Positions 34,516 to 43,721 of a stretch of DNA of 64,000 nucleotides are shown here, piece by piece. The position numbers were made by a program, and so were the translations under genes. The notes below the pieces were generated by a model, which worked only from the letters and a program-made list of their open reading frames with translations, was not told the origin of the DNA and searched no databases. Source of the DNA: CAYVOV01 sp964453525 (GTDB lineage Bacteria > Chloroflexota > Dehalococcoidia > Dehalococcoidales > UBA2162); assembly GCA_964453525.1 (NCBI GenBank), contig CAYVOV010000006.1, positions 1 to 64,000 on the forward strand. The letters are read 5' to 3'. Numbering within the stretch: the first letter of the stretch is position 1; each line of letters opens with the position of its first letter.

Positions 34516-36795
34516 TTACAGGGCGGCTTCAATCATTGAGAAGACTTGCTTCTCATTTGAACCCCTCAGCTTAGCGGCACCATTGGGGCAAAGGGCAACA
34601 CAGGTCCCGCAACCCTGGCAAAGCGGCTCCTCTACTACAGCTACCCTCCGCTCCTCGTCTATCCATCTGGCGTTGTAAGGGCAGACAGTAACGCAAAGCC
34701 CACAACCGCTGCATTTTCTCGCGTTTACTTCGGAGACAATTCTTCCCGATTCCAGCTGGTTTTTAGACAGGACGCTGGCAGCTCTCTGTGCTGCTGCCTG
34801 TGCCTGAGTAATCTCTTCCCTTAAATTCATCGGTGCATTTGCCAAGCCACAGACAAAGATGCCATCGATTAGCGTGTCGACCGGCCGAAACTTGGTATCT
34901 ACCTCTTTGAAAAAACCATCTTCGTTGAGTTCAAGGGAGAAAAGTCCTGCCAGTTCCTGGTTGTCCCCGGCGACAAGCCCGGAGATGCCACCGCCGATAA
35001 CCAGACCCTGGTGGTTCACCGGGGCTGAGGCGACAGGGAGTACCTCCTGTGCTATGAGCTGTTCCGCTGCCATTGCCAGTACGCTCTGAGCCTTTTTTGT
35101 AGCCAGAGGTTTATTGTCTTTATGAACCCACGCATTCTGTTCTCTGAAATTCAACAGTTGCCACAGGGAGGAATCGAGTCCTGCCTCCGTCATCGCTTCA
35201 TCGAATAACCTCTGATAGTGATAAGGGGCACAAGCGGCCAGAATCACCCGATTTGCTCCTGCTTCAATTACCATCTGTTTAACCTTATTCAGGCTTTCGG
35301 GCATACAGAGGTAGGCGATATACTCAGCGTGAACAACACCAGGCAAGTCGTTGGCAAAGGTGATTATTCGCTCTAAATCCACTATAGAGGCGATTTCGTC
35401 ACCGCACTGGCAGAGGAAAACGGCTATCCTGGCATCCTCATCAGTTGAGGTCTGCTCCTCAGGTATGCCCTTCCTGCCCGCAAGCTGGCAACGCGCTGAA
35501 GACAGCAGCATAGATGCCTCGCAGGCAGCGGCACTGGCCTGGATTACCGTCTCCGATATATCGGCAGGGGCGACTGATGAACCACAGGCATAAATTCCGT
35601 CTCTACTTGTCCCGACCTGCCAGAAATCCTGGCTTTCAATAAATCCCCATCTGTTGAGGTTGACTCCCAAGACCTGGCTCAATTCAGCAGTATAGGAAGA
35701 AGGACATTGAGCCGCTGCCAGAACAACGAGGTTAAATTCGCTGTTGATAGAGCTTCCGTCTTCTGCTCGAGCTAAAAGCAATAAGTCCCTGGATTTAGGG
35801 TTCTCCCTGAGTGTTGATACCCGGCACCGGGTAAAATTAATACCTGAATCTTTGGCCTGGAGGTAATAGCGATAATATCCCTTGCCTAAGGCACGCAAAT
35901 CCATATGAAAGATGGTGACCTCAGCCTGTGGATTTTGCTCTTTAATTAGTATCGCCTCTTTCAAAGCGTACATGCAGCAGGCAGTTGAGCAGTAGTTCCG
36001 CTTCATATCTCTGGAGCCAACACATTGTAAGAAAGCGACCTTCTGTGGAGCTTTGCCGTCAGAAGGGCGAATCAGTTTACCTCCGGAAGACCCGCCTGAA
36101 GCCAACAGCCGTTCCAGCTGAATATTGTTCAGGACGTTTGGATAGCGGCCGAAGCCGTACTGCCCCATCTGGGCAGAATTAAAATCTTCAAATCCGGTAG
36201 AGACAATGATAGCACCTGCGGCTAATTCCCGGGAATCATCTGGGAGGTCAGGGTCGATTGCGTCAGTCGGGCATATTTCCACACACTTGCCGCATCTGGT
36301 GCAATGCTCCCGGTCAACCGCATAAATATTGTGGATAGCCTGTGGATTGCTGACGTATATCGCCTTGCGGTTCTGTAAACCCTCGTTAAACTCATCAGGC
36401 ACCGCAACCGGACATATGTCAACACAGAGTCCGCATCCGGTGCATCTATTACTCCTCACCCATCGAGACTCTGTCCTGATGGATACCTTGAAATTCCCCG
36501 CCTTTCCCTCCACCTTTTCAATCATGGTGTTGGGTAGCAGTTCAATATTGGGGTGAGCTATATCGCGGCGCAGACAAAACTGAGAGCATTCATCTCTGGA
36601 AAACACAGGTAGCAGCTTACACAGCTCGCACTGATTATCGGGAAACCATTTGTCCAGCTGGGCAAGGGTGCCGCCGATTCGGGGGCTCCTGTCGATGAGG
36701 TAAACTCGAAAGCCTGACTCAGCCAAATCCAGAGCGGCTCTTATTCCTCCTACCCCGGCACCTATTACCAAGACTGCACTCACCTGGTCTGTCAT
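34516..36795 (-). CDS. hdrA: HdrA-like flavoprotein with an internal deletion in its second FAD module
   Basis: 759 residues. First FAD Rossmann motif GAGVGGIRAALDLAESG (about 12-28), Cys-rich CELCKLLPVFSRDEC in place of the canonical DCSAC, two ferredoxin clusters (CTGCGLCVDICPVA, CTRCGKCVEICPTD), the HdrA CCMYALK region, an N-terminal-like HdrA domain repeated internally (VFLCQCGDEIASIVDLE), then a second Rossmann start GGGISGLVAGDNQELAGLF where several hundred residues seem deleted in frame, and a final pair of clusters (CSGCGLCVTVCPYN, CQGCGTCVALCPNG). Eleven bp after the previous hdrA. Flavin-based electron bifurcation is the family role; activity here is doubtful. Confidence 0.8.
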   Translation of the reverse strand: MTDQVSAVLVIGAGVGGIRAALDLAESGFRVYLIDRSPRIGGTLAQLDKWFPDNQCELCKLLPVFSRDECSQFCLRRDIAHPNIELLPNTMIEKVEGKAGNFKVSIRTESRWVRSNRCTGCGLCVDICPVAVPDEFNEGLQNRKAIYVSNPQAIHNIYAVDREHCTRCGKCVEICPTDAIDPDLPDDSRELAAGAIIVSTGFEDFNSAQMGQYGFGRYPNVLNNIQLERLLASGGSSGGKLIRPSDGKAPQKVAFLQCVGSRDMKRNYCSTACCMYALKEAILIKEQNPQAEVTIFHMDLRALGKGYYRYYLQAKDSGINFTRCRVSTLRENPKSRDLLLLARAEDGSSINSEFNLVVLAAAQCPSSYTAELSQVLGVNLNRWGFIESQDFWQVGTSRDGIYACGSSVAPADISETVIQASAAACEASMLLSSARCQLAGRKGIPEEQTSTDEDARIAVFLCQCGDEIASIVDLERIITFANDLPGVVHAEYIAYLCMPESLNKVKQMVIEAGANRVILAACAPYHYQRLFDEAMTEAGLDSSLWQLLNFREQNAWVHKDNKPLATKKAQSVLAMAAEQLIAQEVLPVASAPVNHQGLVIGGGISGLVAGDNQELAGLFSLELNEDGFFKEVDTKFRPVDTLIDGIFVCGLANAPMNLREEITQAQAAAQRAASVLSKNQLESGRIVSEVNARKCSGCGLCVTVCPYNARWIDEERRVAVVEEPLCQGCGTCVALCPNGAAKLRGSNEKQVFSMIEAAL

Positions 36796-36806
36796 CAGTA
36801 AAGCTC

Positions 36807-38795
36807 CTAGCCGGCCAAGTCCGCATAGTCAGCGGCAGCCGCGTTAATCATGTCTATGACTTGCTTAGATGTAAAATTTTTAAGCTGCATTGCTTTTGAA
36901 GGGCAGCTCACGGTGCAGGCACCACATCCTTTGCAAACGGCTTCATTTACCTTTGCCACCTTGCTCTTCGGGTCAACTTCCACGGCACTGTAGGCACAGA
37001 TGGCTTCGCAATAGCCACAACCGTTGCACACTTCATCATCTACGAATGCTGTAGCTGCTTCAATCTCTACACTGCCCTTGCTAATCAGGGCCAGTGCCTT
37101 AGCCGCTGCCCCACTTGCCTGGGCAACAGTATCCGGAATATCCTTCGGCCCCTGACAGCAACCGGCTATATAAACCCCGTCTATCATGGTGCCTACCGGG
37201 TCAAGCTTGGGATGTCTTTCCAAGAAAAATCCATCAGCGCTGCGCCCCAGCGAAAAGAGCCTGGCTACTTCTCCTGCGTCAGAGCGTGGCTCCATCGCCA
37301 CACTCAAAATAACCATGTCCACCGGTACCCGTATTATCCGACCCAGCAACGTATCCTCACATACCACTATCAGTTTCCCCTCCTCCTCTTCACTCATGGC
37401 TAAATCAGTTACCTGAGCTACCTTACCCCGGGTGAAGTTGATACCCTCATCAGAGACACGCTTATAGAACTCCTCGTATCCCTTGCCAAAACAGCGCATA
37501 TCGATATACATCTGGTATACTTCCGCTCCTGTCTTTTCCCTTATCTGGTGGGCATGCTTGAGACTATACATGCAGCAGACTCGTGAGCAATACTGGTGGT
37601 AGTTCTCATCACGACTGCCGACACAGTGGATGATGGCGACACTTTGTGGAGCGGAACCGTCCTTGAGGACAATTTCACCCTCTGTGGGACCCGTAGAACT
37701 GACCATCCTCTCGAATTTCAGGCTGGTGATGACATTATCGTAGCGTTTGTAGCCGTACCGAGCGATTTGAGTCGGGTCAAAGATATCGTAACCGGTGGCT
37801 ACGATTATAGCGCCGACTTCCAGTTCAATCGTTTTATCTTGTTGCTCGAAATCAATGGCTTTCTTCGGGCAAACCTGTTCGCAAACCCGGCATTCACCAT
37901 TGAGGAGATAAGCGCAGTGCTCGCTGTCAATGACTGGGATACTGGTTGCTCGATCAGAGAAAGGGGTATATATTGCCTTTCTTTTACCCGTTCCGAGGTT
38001 AAAATCACTATCTTCTTCAACTTCTACCGGACACCTTTCCCAGCAAATGCCACAACTATCACATTCAGCCTGCTCGATATAGCGTGCATTCTGCCTGATT
38101 TTAACAGTAAAGTTACCAATATAGCCTGAGACTTCTATCACCTCACTGCTTGTCATCAGCTCTATATATTCATTTGAATTCATCAGGTACATCTTGGAGA
38201 TAAGGACACGCGAAGCTGAATCCAGCCTGGGGAAAGTCCTGTCAAGCTGGAGTACATGTCCACCGATACATGGCTCTCTCTCCACAACGTAGACCTTATG
38301 TCCGGCCTCAGCGGTTTCCAGAGCAGCCTGTATTCCGGCGATACCCCCGCCAATTACCAGCGTATTCGGATTTACAGTCGCCCACTTAACTTCCAGCGGA
38401 TAATCGTGAGCTACACGCCTCACACCTGCCGCTATGAGAGCCATGGCTTTCTCAGTAGCTAGCCTGGGGTCGTGGCTGTGCACCCAGGAGCAAAACTCCC
38501 GGATTGTCGCCATTTCGCATTGATAAGGGTTGAGCCCGGCGTCCTGACAGGCATCGCGGAAGGTGCGCAGGTGTAAGCTTGGCGAACAGGAGCATACCAG
38601 AACCCTGTTGAGCTCCATATCTCGAATATCCTGCTTGATTAGCTCCTGCCCCGGGTCGGAACACATAAAAGTGTAGTGACGAGCCATAACCACTCCTTCC
38701 AGGCTCCGGGCAAAATCCGTTACCTTCTCTACATCAAGGAAGCCGGCAATGTTGCTCCCGCAATGGCATATATATACTCCGATTCTTCTCTCCAT
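36807..38795 (-). CDS. hdrA: HdrA-like subunit with lost active-site cysteines
   Basis: 662 residues, the same layout as the Sec-HdrA at 47831: N-terminal domain (GVYICHCGSNIAGFLDVEKV), FAD motif GGGIAGIQAALETAEAG (about 148), ferredoxin clusters (CDSCGICWERCPVE and ...), CCMYSLKHAH, and two C-terminal clusters (CNGCGYCEAICAYS, CKGCGACTVSCPSK). The motif usually LDCSACILTPKM reads LDSASRVLISKM, so both cysteines are replaced. The middle third (37126-37820) is nearly identical to the next gene upstream, pointing to gene conversion. Ribosome site aaggata, 32 bp after that gene. Confidence 0.88.
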   Translation of the reverse strand: MERRIGVYICHCGSNIAGFLDVEKVTDFARSLEGVVMARHYTFMCSDPGQELIKQDIRDMELNRVLVCSCSPSLHLRTFRDACQDAGLNPYQCEMATIREFCSWVHSHDPRLATEKAMALIAAGVRRVAHDYPLEVKWATVNPNTLVIGGGIAGIQAALETAEAGHKVYVVEREPCIGGHVLQLDRTFPRLDSASRVLISKMYLMNSNEYIELMTSSEVIEVSGYIGNFTVKIRQNARYIEQAECDSCGICWERCPVEVEEDSDFNLGTGKRKAIYTPFSDRATSIPVIDSEHCAYLLNGECRVCEQVCPKKAIDFEQQDKTIELEVGAIIVATGYDIFDPTQIARYGYKRYDNVITSLKFERMVSSTGPTEGEIVLKDGSAPQSVAIIHCVGSRDENYHQYCSRVCCMYSLKHAHQIREKTGAEVYQMYIDMRCFGKGYEEFYKRVSDEGINFTRGKVAQVTDLAMSEEEEGKLIVVCEDTLLGRIIRVPVDMVILSVAMEPRSDAGEVARLFSLGRSADGFFLERHPKLDPVGTMIDGVYIAGCCQGPKDIPDTVAQASGAAAKALALISKGSVEIEAATAFVDDEVCNGCGYCEAICAYSAVEVDPKSKVAKVNEAVCKGCGACTVSCPSKAMQLKNFTSKQVIDMINAAAADYADLAG
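37126..37820. repeat. Duplicated hdrA segment, copy A
   Basis: Identical to 38922-39574 over 653 bp (37126-37778) in direct orientation, offset 1796 bp, then only two mismatches (37779 and 37809) to about 37820. It encodes the shared stretch from VGAIIVATGYDIFDPTQ to IPDTVAQASG of both HdrA proteins. Outside this window the two genes diverge sharply. Confidence 0.95.
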
Positions 38796-38827
38796 ATTAT
38801 CCTTGTTCCACCCTCACCCTCTGCTTA

Positions 38828-41578
38828 CTAATTGGCAACCATCACTGCCTCTTCTTTCCTTTCAGTTTCTCCTTTGGTAATCGAGGCCAGTGCCTTAGCC
38901 GCTGCCCCACTGGCTTGAGCTACAGTATCCGGAATATCCTTCGGCCCCTGACAGCAACCGGCTATATAAACCCCGTCTATCATGGTGCCTACCGGGTCAA
39001 GCTTGGGATGTCTTTCCAAGAAAAATCCATCAGCGCTGCGCCCCAGCGAAAAGAGCCTGGCTACTTCTCCTGCGTCAGAGCGTGGCTCCATCGCCACACT
39101 CAAAATAACCATGTCCACCGGTACCCGTATTATCCGACCCAGCAACGTATCCTCACATACCACTATCAGTTTCCCCTCCTCCTCTTCACTCATGGCTAAA
39201 TCAGTTACCTGAGCTACCTTACCCCGGGTGAAGTTGATACCCTCATCAGAGACACGCTTATAGAACTCCTCGTATCCCTTGCCAAAACAGCGCATATCGA
39301 TATACATCTGGTATACTTCCGCTCCTGTCTTTTCCCTTATCTGGTGGGCATGCTTGAGACTATACATGCAGCAGACTCGTGAGCAATACTGGTGGTAGTT
39401 CTCATCACGACTGCCGACACAGTGGATGATGGCGACACTTTGTGGAGCGGAACCGTCCTTGAGGACAATTTCACCCTCTGTGGGACCCGTAGAACTGACC
39501 ATCCTCTCGAATTTCAGGCTGGTGATGACATTATCGTAGCGTTTGTAGCCGTACCGAGCGATTTGAGTCGGGTCGAAGATATCGTAACCGGTGGCTACGA
39601 TTATGGCGCCGACTTCTATCTCCTGGTATTCTTCCTCCATATCATGACTGATTGCTTCTGGCTGACAGACCTTAATACATTCAAGACATTCCGAGCACAC
39701 GCCGCAGTTCAAGCAACGCTTTGCTTCCTCGATAACCGTGTCGTCGTCAAAGCCAAGCTCAACCTCGGCAAAGTCCTGCCTTTTCTCATGTTCGAGAACC
39801 GGCATAGATTGTCGCGGCTTCGTCTCTATCCCCTCTCTGGCGACCTCTTTTACCCTTTCTCTTGGCGCTGGTCTCCCTTCCCTTAAATCCGCTCCTCCGA
39901 GATAACGGTCAATAGAGATGGCGGCTTCTTTTCCAGCAGCAACCGCACTGATAACGTCAGCCGGACCGGAGGCCACGTCACCACCGGCGAAGACGCCGTC
40001 GACGTTCGTTTGCAGGGTTACCGGGTCAACAGCAAGAGTCCCCCACTTTGTATACTCCAGATTATCGGGTAGACCTGCCTTGTCCGCTGTCTGCCCGAGA
40101 GCCATTATTACATTATCAATCTCCATTACGAATTCCGAGCCTTCGACTGGTATCGGGCGTCGGCGTCCACTGGCATCGTGTTCGCCCAGCTCCATATTGA
40201 TACACTTAATACCTGTTACTTTGCCGTCCTCCACGAGAACTTCTACCGGCGTTGCCAGGAATCTGATTTCAATCCCCTCCTCCTCGGCTGCCTCAATCTC
40301 CTCGGGGGCAGCCGGCATCTCAATCCGGGAGCGGCGATAGACAATTGAAGCCTCTTTTGCTCCCAGACGCAGGGCTACCCTCGCTGCATCCACAGCAGCA
40401 TTACCACCACCAATAACAGCTACGCGTTGGCCAAGGACAACTTCGGTGCTCGAATTCACCTGCTTCAGAAAGTCAAGGGCATGAAGTACCCCTTCCGAAT
40501 CCTCTCCTGGAATACCCATCTTCTGGCTGGTCCCGGCACCGGTAGCCAGAAAAATTGCCCTGTAGCCCTGGCTGCGAATGTCCTCCAGCTTTGTCACCGG
40601 GGTTCCGGTCTTGACCTCCACTCCCAGTTCCTGAACGTAGCCTATCTCCTCATCCACTATCTTGTTGGGCAACCGATATTCCGGGATACCATAGCGAAGC
40701 AGTCCTCCAGCTTCGGGAGCAGCTTCAAAGACGGTAACCGCGTATCCCTGTCTAATCAGGTCATAGGCGCAAGCTATGCCGGCCGGGCCGGAACCGATAA
40801 TGGCTACTCTGTCTTCCCTGGTCACTTCAACAGGGGATGCCTTTTCTCTCCCGACCCTTAGTTCGTAGTCAGCCATAAAACGCTTTATCGAGCGGATGGC
40901 TACAGGCTCGTCGACCTTGCCTCTCTCGCACTCTGATTCACAGGGGTGAGTGCAGACCCGCCCGCAGACACCGGCAAAGGGCATGGTCCTTCTGAGTACT
41001 TCAAGGGCTTCCCTGAACTTGCCCTCCGAAACAAGGGCAATGTAGCCCTGGGCATTGACACCAGCGGGGCAGGTAGCTCGACAGGGGGGATAGCCCTGTT
41101 TGTCAATGGTATAAGCATTTGGTACTGCCTGAGGAAAAGAACGATATATCGCCTTCCTCCGGGTCAAGCCCATTTGCCATTCATCGGGTACAGTAACAGG
41201 ACAGACCTTTTCGCATTCGCCACAGCCGGTACACCGTTCAACATCAACATATCTTCGCTTCTTTCTAATCTTGACCTTGAAGTTACCCTTCTGGCCTGAT
41301 ACCTCTGCCGCCTCACTGTAAGTCATCAGTTCTATGTATTTGTGTGACGCCACTGCACTCGTCTTAGGGGTGAATATACAGGAAGAACAATCCAGAGTTG
41401 GGAAGGTCTTGTCAAGCTGGGCCATACGCCCACCTATACTTGGCTCTCTCTCTACCAGGTAAACCTTGTGTCCGGAATCAGCAACGTCCAGAGCGGCTTG
41501 AATCCCCGCGATACCTCCACCTACAACCAGAACACTGTGGTGAAACGGGGCTTCTCTGATTCCAGCTTTGTCCTGCAC
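38828..41578 (-). CDS. hdrA: HdrA with an inserted NfnB/GltD-type NAD(P)H:flavin module
   Basis: 916 residues. Residues 1-150 are the start of HdrA (GGGIAGIQAALDVADSG; intact DCSSC motif; ferredoxin cluster CTGCGECEKVCPVT). About 155-640 is a complete GltD/NfnB-like unit: CRATCPAGVNAQGY and CGRVCTHPCESEC clusters, FAD site GSGPAGIACAYDLIRQG, NAD(P) site GGGNAAVDAARVALRLG, and GGDVASGPADVISAVAAGKEAA. A cluster CGVCSECLECIKVCQPE then leads into the rest of HdrA (VGAIIVATGYDIFDP...). The insertion supplies an NAD(P)H entry point to an Hdr complex. GTG start. C-terminal ferredoxins of other HdrA are absent. Confidence 0.9.
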   Translation of the reverse strand: MQDKAGIREAPFHHSVLVVGGGIAGIQAALDVADSGHKVYLVEREPSIGGRMAQLDKTFPTLDCSSCIFTPKTSAVASHKYIELMTYSEAAEVSGQKGNFKVKIRKKRRYVDVERCTGCGECEKVCPVTVPDEWQMGLTRRKAIYRSFPQAVPNAYTIDKQGYPPCRATCPAGVNAQGYIALVSEGKFREALEVLRRTMPFAGVCGRVCTHPCESECERGKVDEPVAIRSIKRFMADYELRVGREKASPVEVTREDRVAIIGSGPAGIACAYDLIRQGYAVTVFEAAPEAGGLLRYGIPEYRLPNKIVDEEIGYVQELGVEVKTGTPVTKLEDIRSQGYRAIFLATGAGTSQKMGIPGEDSEGVLHALDFLKQVNSSTEVVLGQRVAVIGGGNAAVDAARVALRLGAKEASIVYRRSRIEMPAAPEEIEAAEEEGIEIRFLATPVEVLVEDGKVTGIKCINMELGEHDASGRRRPIPVEGSEFVMEIDNVIMALGQTADKAGLPDNLEYTKWGTLAVDPVTLQTNVDGVFAGGDVASGPADVISAVAAGKEAAISIDRYLGGADLREGRPAPRERVKEVAREGIETKPRQSMPVLEHEKRQDFAEVELGFDDDTVIEEAKRCLNCGVCSECLECIKVCQPEAISHDMEEEYQEIEVGAIIVATGYDIFDPTQIARYGYKRYDNVITSLKFERMVSSTGPTEGEIVLKDGSAPQSVAIIHCVGSRDENYHQYCSRVCCMYSLKHAHQIREKTGAEVYQMYIDMRCFGKGYEEFYKRVSDEGINFTRGKVAQVTDLAMSEEEEGKLIVVCEDTLLGRIIRVPVDMVILSVAMEPRSDAGEVARLFSLGRSADGFFLERHPKLDPVGTMIDGVYIAGCCQGPKDIPDTVAQASGAAAKALASITKGETERKEEAVMVAN
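38922..39616. repeat. Duplicated hdrA segment, copy B
   Basis: Partner of 37126-37820: 653 bp of perfect identity (38922-39574) followed by two differences. It codes for the C-terminal HdrA half of the HdrA-GltD fusion. Confidence 0.95.
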
Positions 41579-41626
41579 TATAAAACCTCTTAATCACCTT
41601 TAACGCCTGTTTATTAAGCAACTTTA

Positions 41627-42814
41627 CTAAATTGCCTCTTGGACTAATTCCGAAATATCTTTAATCTCAATGGTCTCGCCATTATCTACTGTCAACTGGC
41701 TATCTTTAAACATACTCATACAATAGGGGCAGGCAACTGCCAGTACCTCAGCGCCCAAATCTATAGCCTGTTTCAGCCTGATGTCGGAGAGCCTTTCCCC
41801 CTTTTTTGTTTCCATCCACAGCCTTCCTGCTCCACCACCGCAGCAGATACTGGCTTCACGGTTATCCCGGAATTCTAAAAGCTCCAGGCCAGGGATACTC
41901 CTGAGTACTGCCCGAGGCTCCTCATATATGCCATTGTGACGTCCGAGATAGCACGGGTCATGATAAATGACCTTTTTACCCAGTTCCCCGGTAAACTCGA
42001 TTCTTTTTTCTTTTATAAGCTCCAGTATATATTGCGTGGAATGAATCACCTCAAGGCTGCCACCAAGTTCAGGGTATTCATTCTTGAAAGTGTGATAGCA
42101 ATGGGGGGAACTGACAAGGACTTTCTCAACGCCGTTTTCACTAAAAACGGTGATATTCTTCTGAGCTAGACTCTGGAACAGGCTTTCGTTTCCCGTCTTG
42201 CGAATTGCTTCTCCGCAGCAGATTTCGCTGTTGCCCAGGATACCTGAATCTGAGCCTGCTTTCTGGAGAATACGAACCATGGCGCGGGCTATGCCTGTTT
42301 CTTGTGGGTCATAGCAGGGCAGACAGCAAGGAAAATACAGCAGTTCCGTACCCCGACCAAACGTCTTTACGCCCAGGCCTTTTGCCCAATCAGCGCGTGT
42401 CTCCTCTGTCTCTCCCAGTGGGTTGCCGGTACCGGAAATGTTTTTCACTGTAATTCGGAGCGAATCAGGAACTCCACCCACACCGAGTTCCACTACCGTT
42501 CTACGCAAAGCCCTGATGATATCTATCAGCTTTACACCACGAGGACACTGCTCGACACACATACCACAGGTTGCACAGAGCCAGATGTCTTCGTCCTGAA
42601 AATCCACCAGACCCAGTTGGGCTTCCCGGATTATTCTTCTTATTGTGAAATTCCGTACTAAATTCCAGGGACAATTACCGGCGCAAGAGCCACACTGGTA
42701 GCATAATCTGAGGGCTTCACCACCCTCCTCCAGCAAAGCCTCTTTGACTTCCGCAGCGGGGTTTACTACAGCCAAAACGTCTCTGGCATATGTAATATGA
42801 TTCACTACAGTCAT
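41627..42814 (-). CDS. HdrD-like Fe-S oxidoreductase (HdrC + HdrB in one chain)
   Basis: 395 residues. N-terminal HdrC part with two [4Fe-4S] clusters (CYQCGSCAGNCPW at about 38; CATCGMCVEQCPR at about 79). C-terminal HdrB part with CCG domains (YFPCCLPCYDP; HDPCYLGRHNG; ASICCGGGAGRLWM; CPYCMSMF). This is the catalytic-type subunit that reduces disulfides or passes electrons to a partner; HdrD-like proteins often work with flavoproteins such as the one at 4380-7448. It precedes hdrA-gltD by 48 bp with a gagagagg ribosome site and is the second gene of the left Hdr operon. Confidence 0.9.
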   Translation of the reverse strand: MTVVNHITYARDVLAVVNPAAEVKEALLEEGGEALRLCYQCGSCAGNCPWNLVRNFTIRRIIREAQLGLVDFQDEDIWLCATCGMCVEQCPRGVKLIDIIRALRRTVVELGVGGVPDSLRITVKNISGTGNPLGETEETRADWAKGLGVKTFGRGTELLYFPCCLPCYDPQETGIARAMVRILQKAGSDSGILGNSEICCGEAIRKTGNESLFQSLAQKNITVFSENGVEKVLVSSPHCYHTFKNEYPELGGSLEVIHSTQYILELIKEKRIEFTGELGKKVIYHDPCYLGRHNGIYEEPRAVLRSIPGLELLEFRDNREASICCGGGAGRLWMETKKGERLSDIRLKQAIDLGAEVLAVACPYCMSMFKDSQLTVDNGETIEIKDISELVQEAI

Positions 42815-42911
42815 ATTGAGAGCCTCTCTCCGATATTACTGGCCAGGTTGAGTCAGCAACTTCTAAAGAGTACAAGTCACTGAAAAGAATATTGGACCTC
42901 ATAGCGTTTAC

Positions 42912-43253
42912 TCAGACTCTCTGTAACACCCGGGGTTTGGGCTGTGTTCTGAGTGTGGTTTGAGTCCCTAGAAGCTCCTCAACGGTTCGCCTGAAGTTCT
43001 TGTGAAGTTGAGGTGGTTCGACCCTGAGTATAATTAACCGCTTGACCCATTTCTTGGGCAGTATTTTGTTAGCTACGAAAATTGCTCTAACCGGCGCTTC
43101 AGCTTGAACAACAAGGTCGTACACACCAGAGACCGGCTCGACGGATTTTACCTCAGGTATGGCTTCTAACTCTCTCAACTTATCTTGATAGTCCTCATCG
43201 TCCTGGTGGAATTCCTCTGCCACATTAATCATGAAATATACCTTCATTGCCAT
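42912..43253 (-). CDS. Stand-alone Lrp/AsnC ligand-binding (RAM) domain protein
   Basis: 113 residues from the ATG at 43253, chosen because aaaggaggtggg lies right before it; a longer frame to 43292 contains that site. Sequence KVYFMINVAEEFHQDDEDYQDKL and VKSVEPVSGVYDLVVQAEA is the alpha-beta RAM fold that senses amino acids in Lrp regulators. There is no helix-turn-helix. It is the first gene of the left Hdr operon and may sense a metabolite and act on a partner protein rather than DNA. Confidence 0.8.
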   Translation of the reverse strand: MAMKVYFMINVAEEFHQDDEDYQDKLRELEAIPEVKSVEPVSGVYDLVVQAEAPVRAIFVANKILPKKWVKRLIILRVEPPQLHKNFRRTVEELLGTQTTLRTQPKPRVLQRV

Positions 43254-43432
43254 TTTCCCACCTCCTTTTAATTTGTTTCTTGTAAAATCCATCCTTAATT
43301 CTTGAGCTTGATTGAGGGAAATCTCTAACTGGTTTTATCTTCACTTCTAGCCTACTCTACTACCCGTTGGAATCCATCCGAAATAGTGCTTATTTTTTCC
43401 GCTGGAAACGCCTAATTCAGAGGCTGTTCCGG

Positions 43433-43448
43433 TAAGTATTTTCGCCTA
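43433..43448. promoter_or_regulatory. Candidate operator of the left Hdr operon
   Basis: taagtattttcgccta, matching taagtattaatgccta (45637-45652) at 13 of 16 positions, 180 bp upstream of the Lrp-domain gene. The remainder of 43254-43721 has no gene that I can support. Confidence 0.45.
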
Positions 43449-43721
43449 GCTACGGACGCTCAGACGAAGGTTTTTGTACCACAGGTGATATTACTTGCAC
43501 TGAAGTGCTTGATAAGTCTGATTCTAGAAGGGGCGAAATGTGAGGAAGCCATGACCGGGAACAATGCCCGTACTTGGTAAGATTATTTGGAACCACTGAG
43601 GAGGCAGGATAGGTTATCCCGTGGAATCGCTCAGCTCCTGAACGGAACAGTTCTCCACCAGGCTGATTAAAACTGCTTTGAAACTTTTGCCAGGTTTCCT
43701 ATATTTCTTTATACAACATGG

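Noticed and set aside
37596..38129. Plus-strand frames opposite the hdrA genes (and near-identical one at 39392)
   Set aside because: Both are antisense shadows; their similarity only reflects the duplicated hdrA segment.
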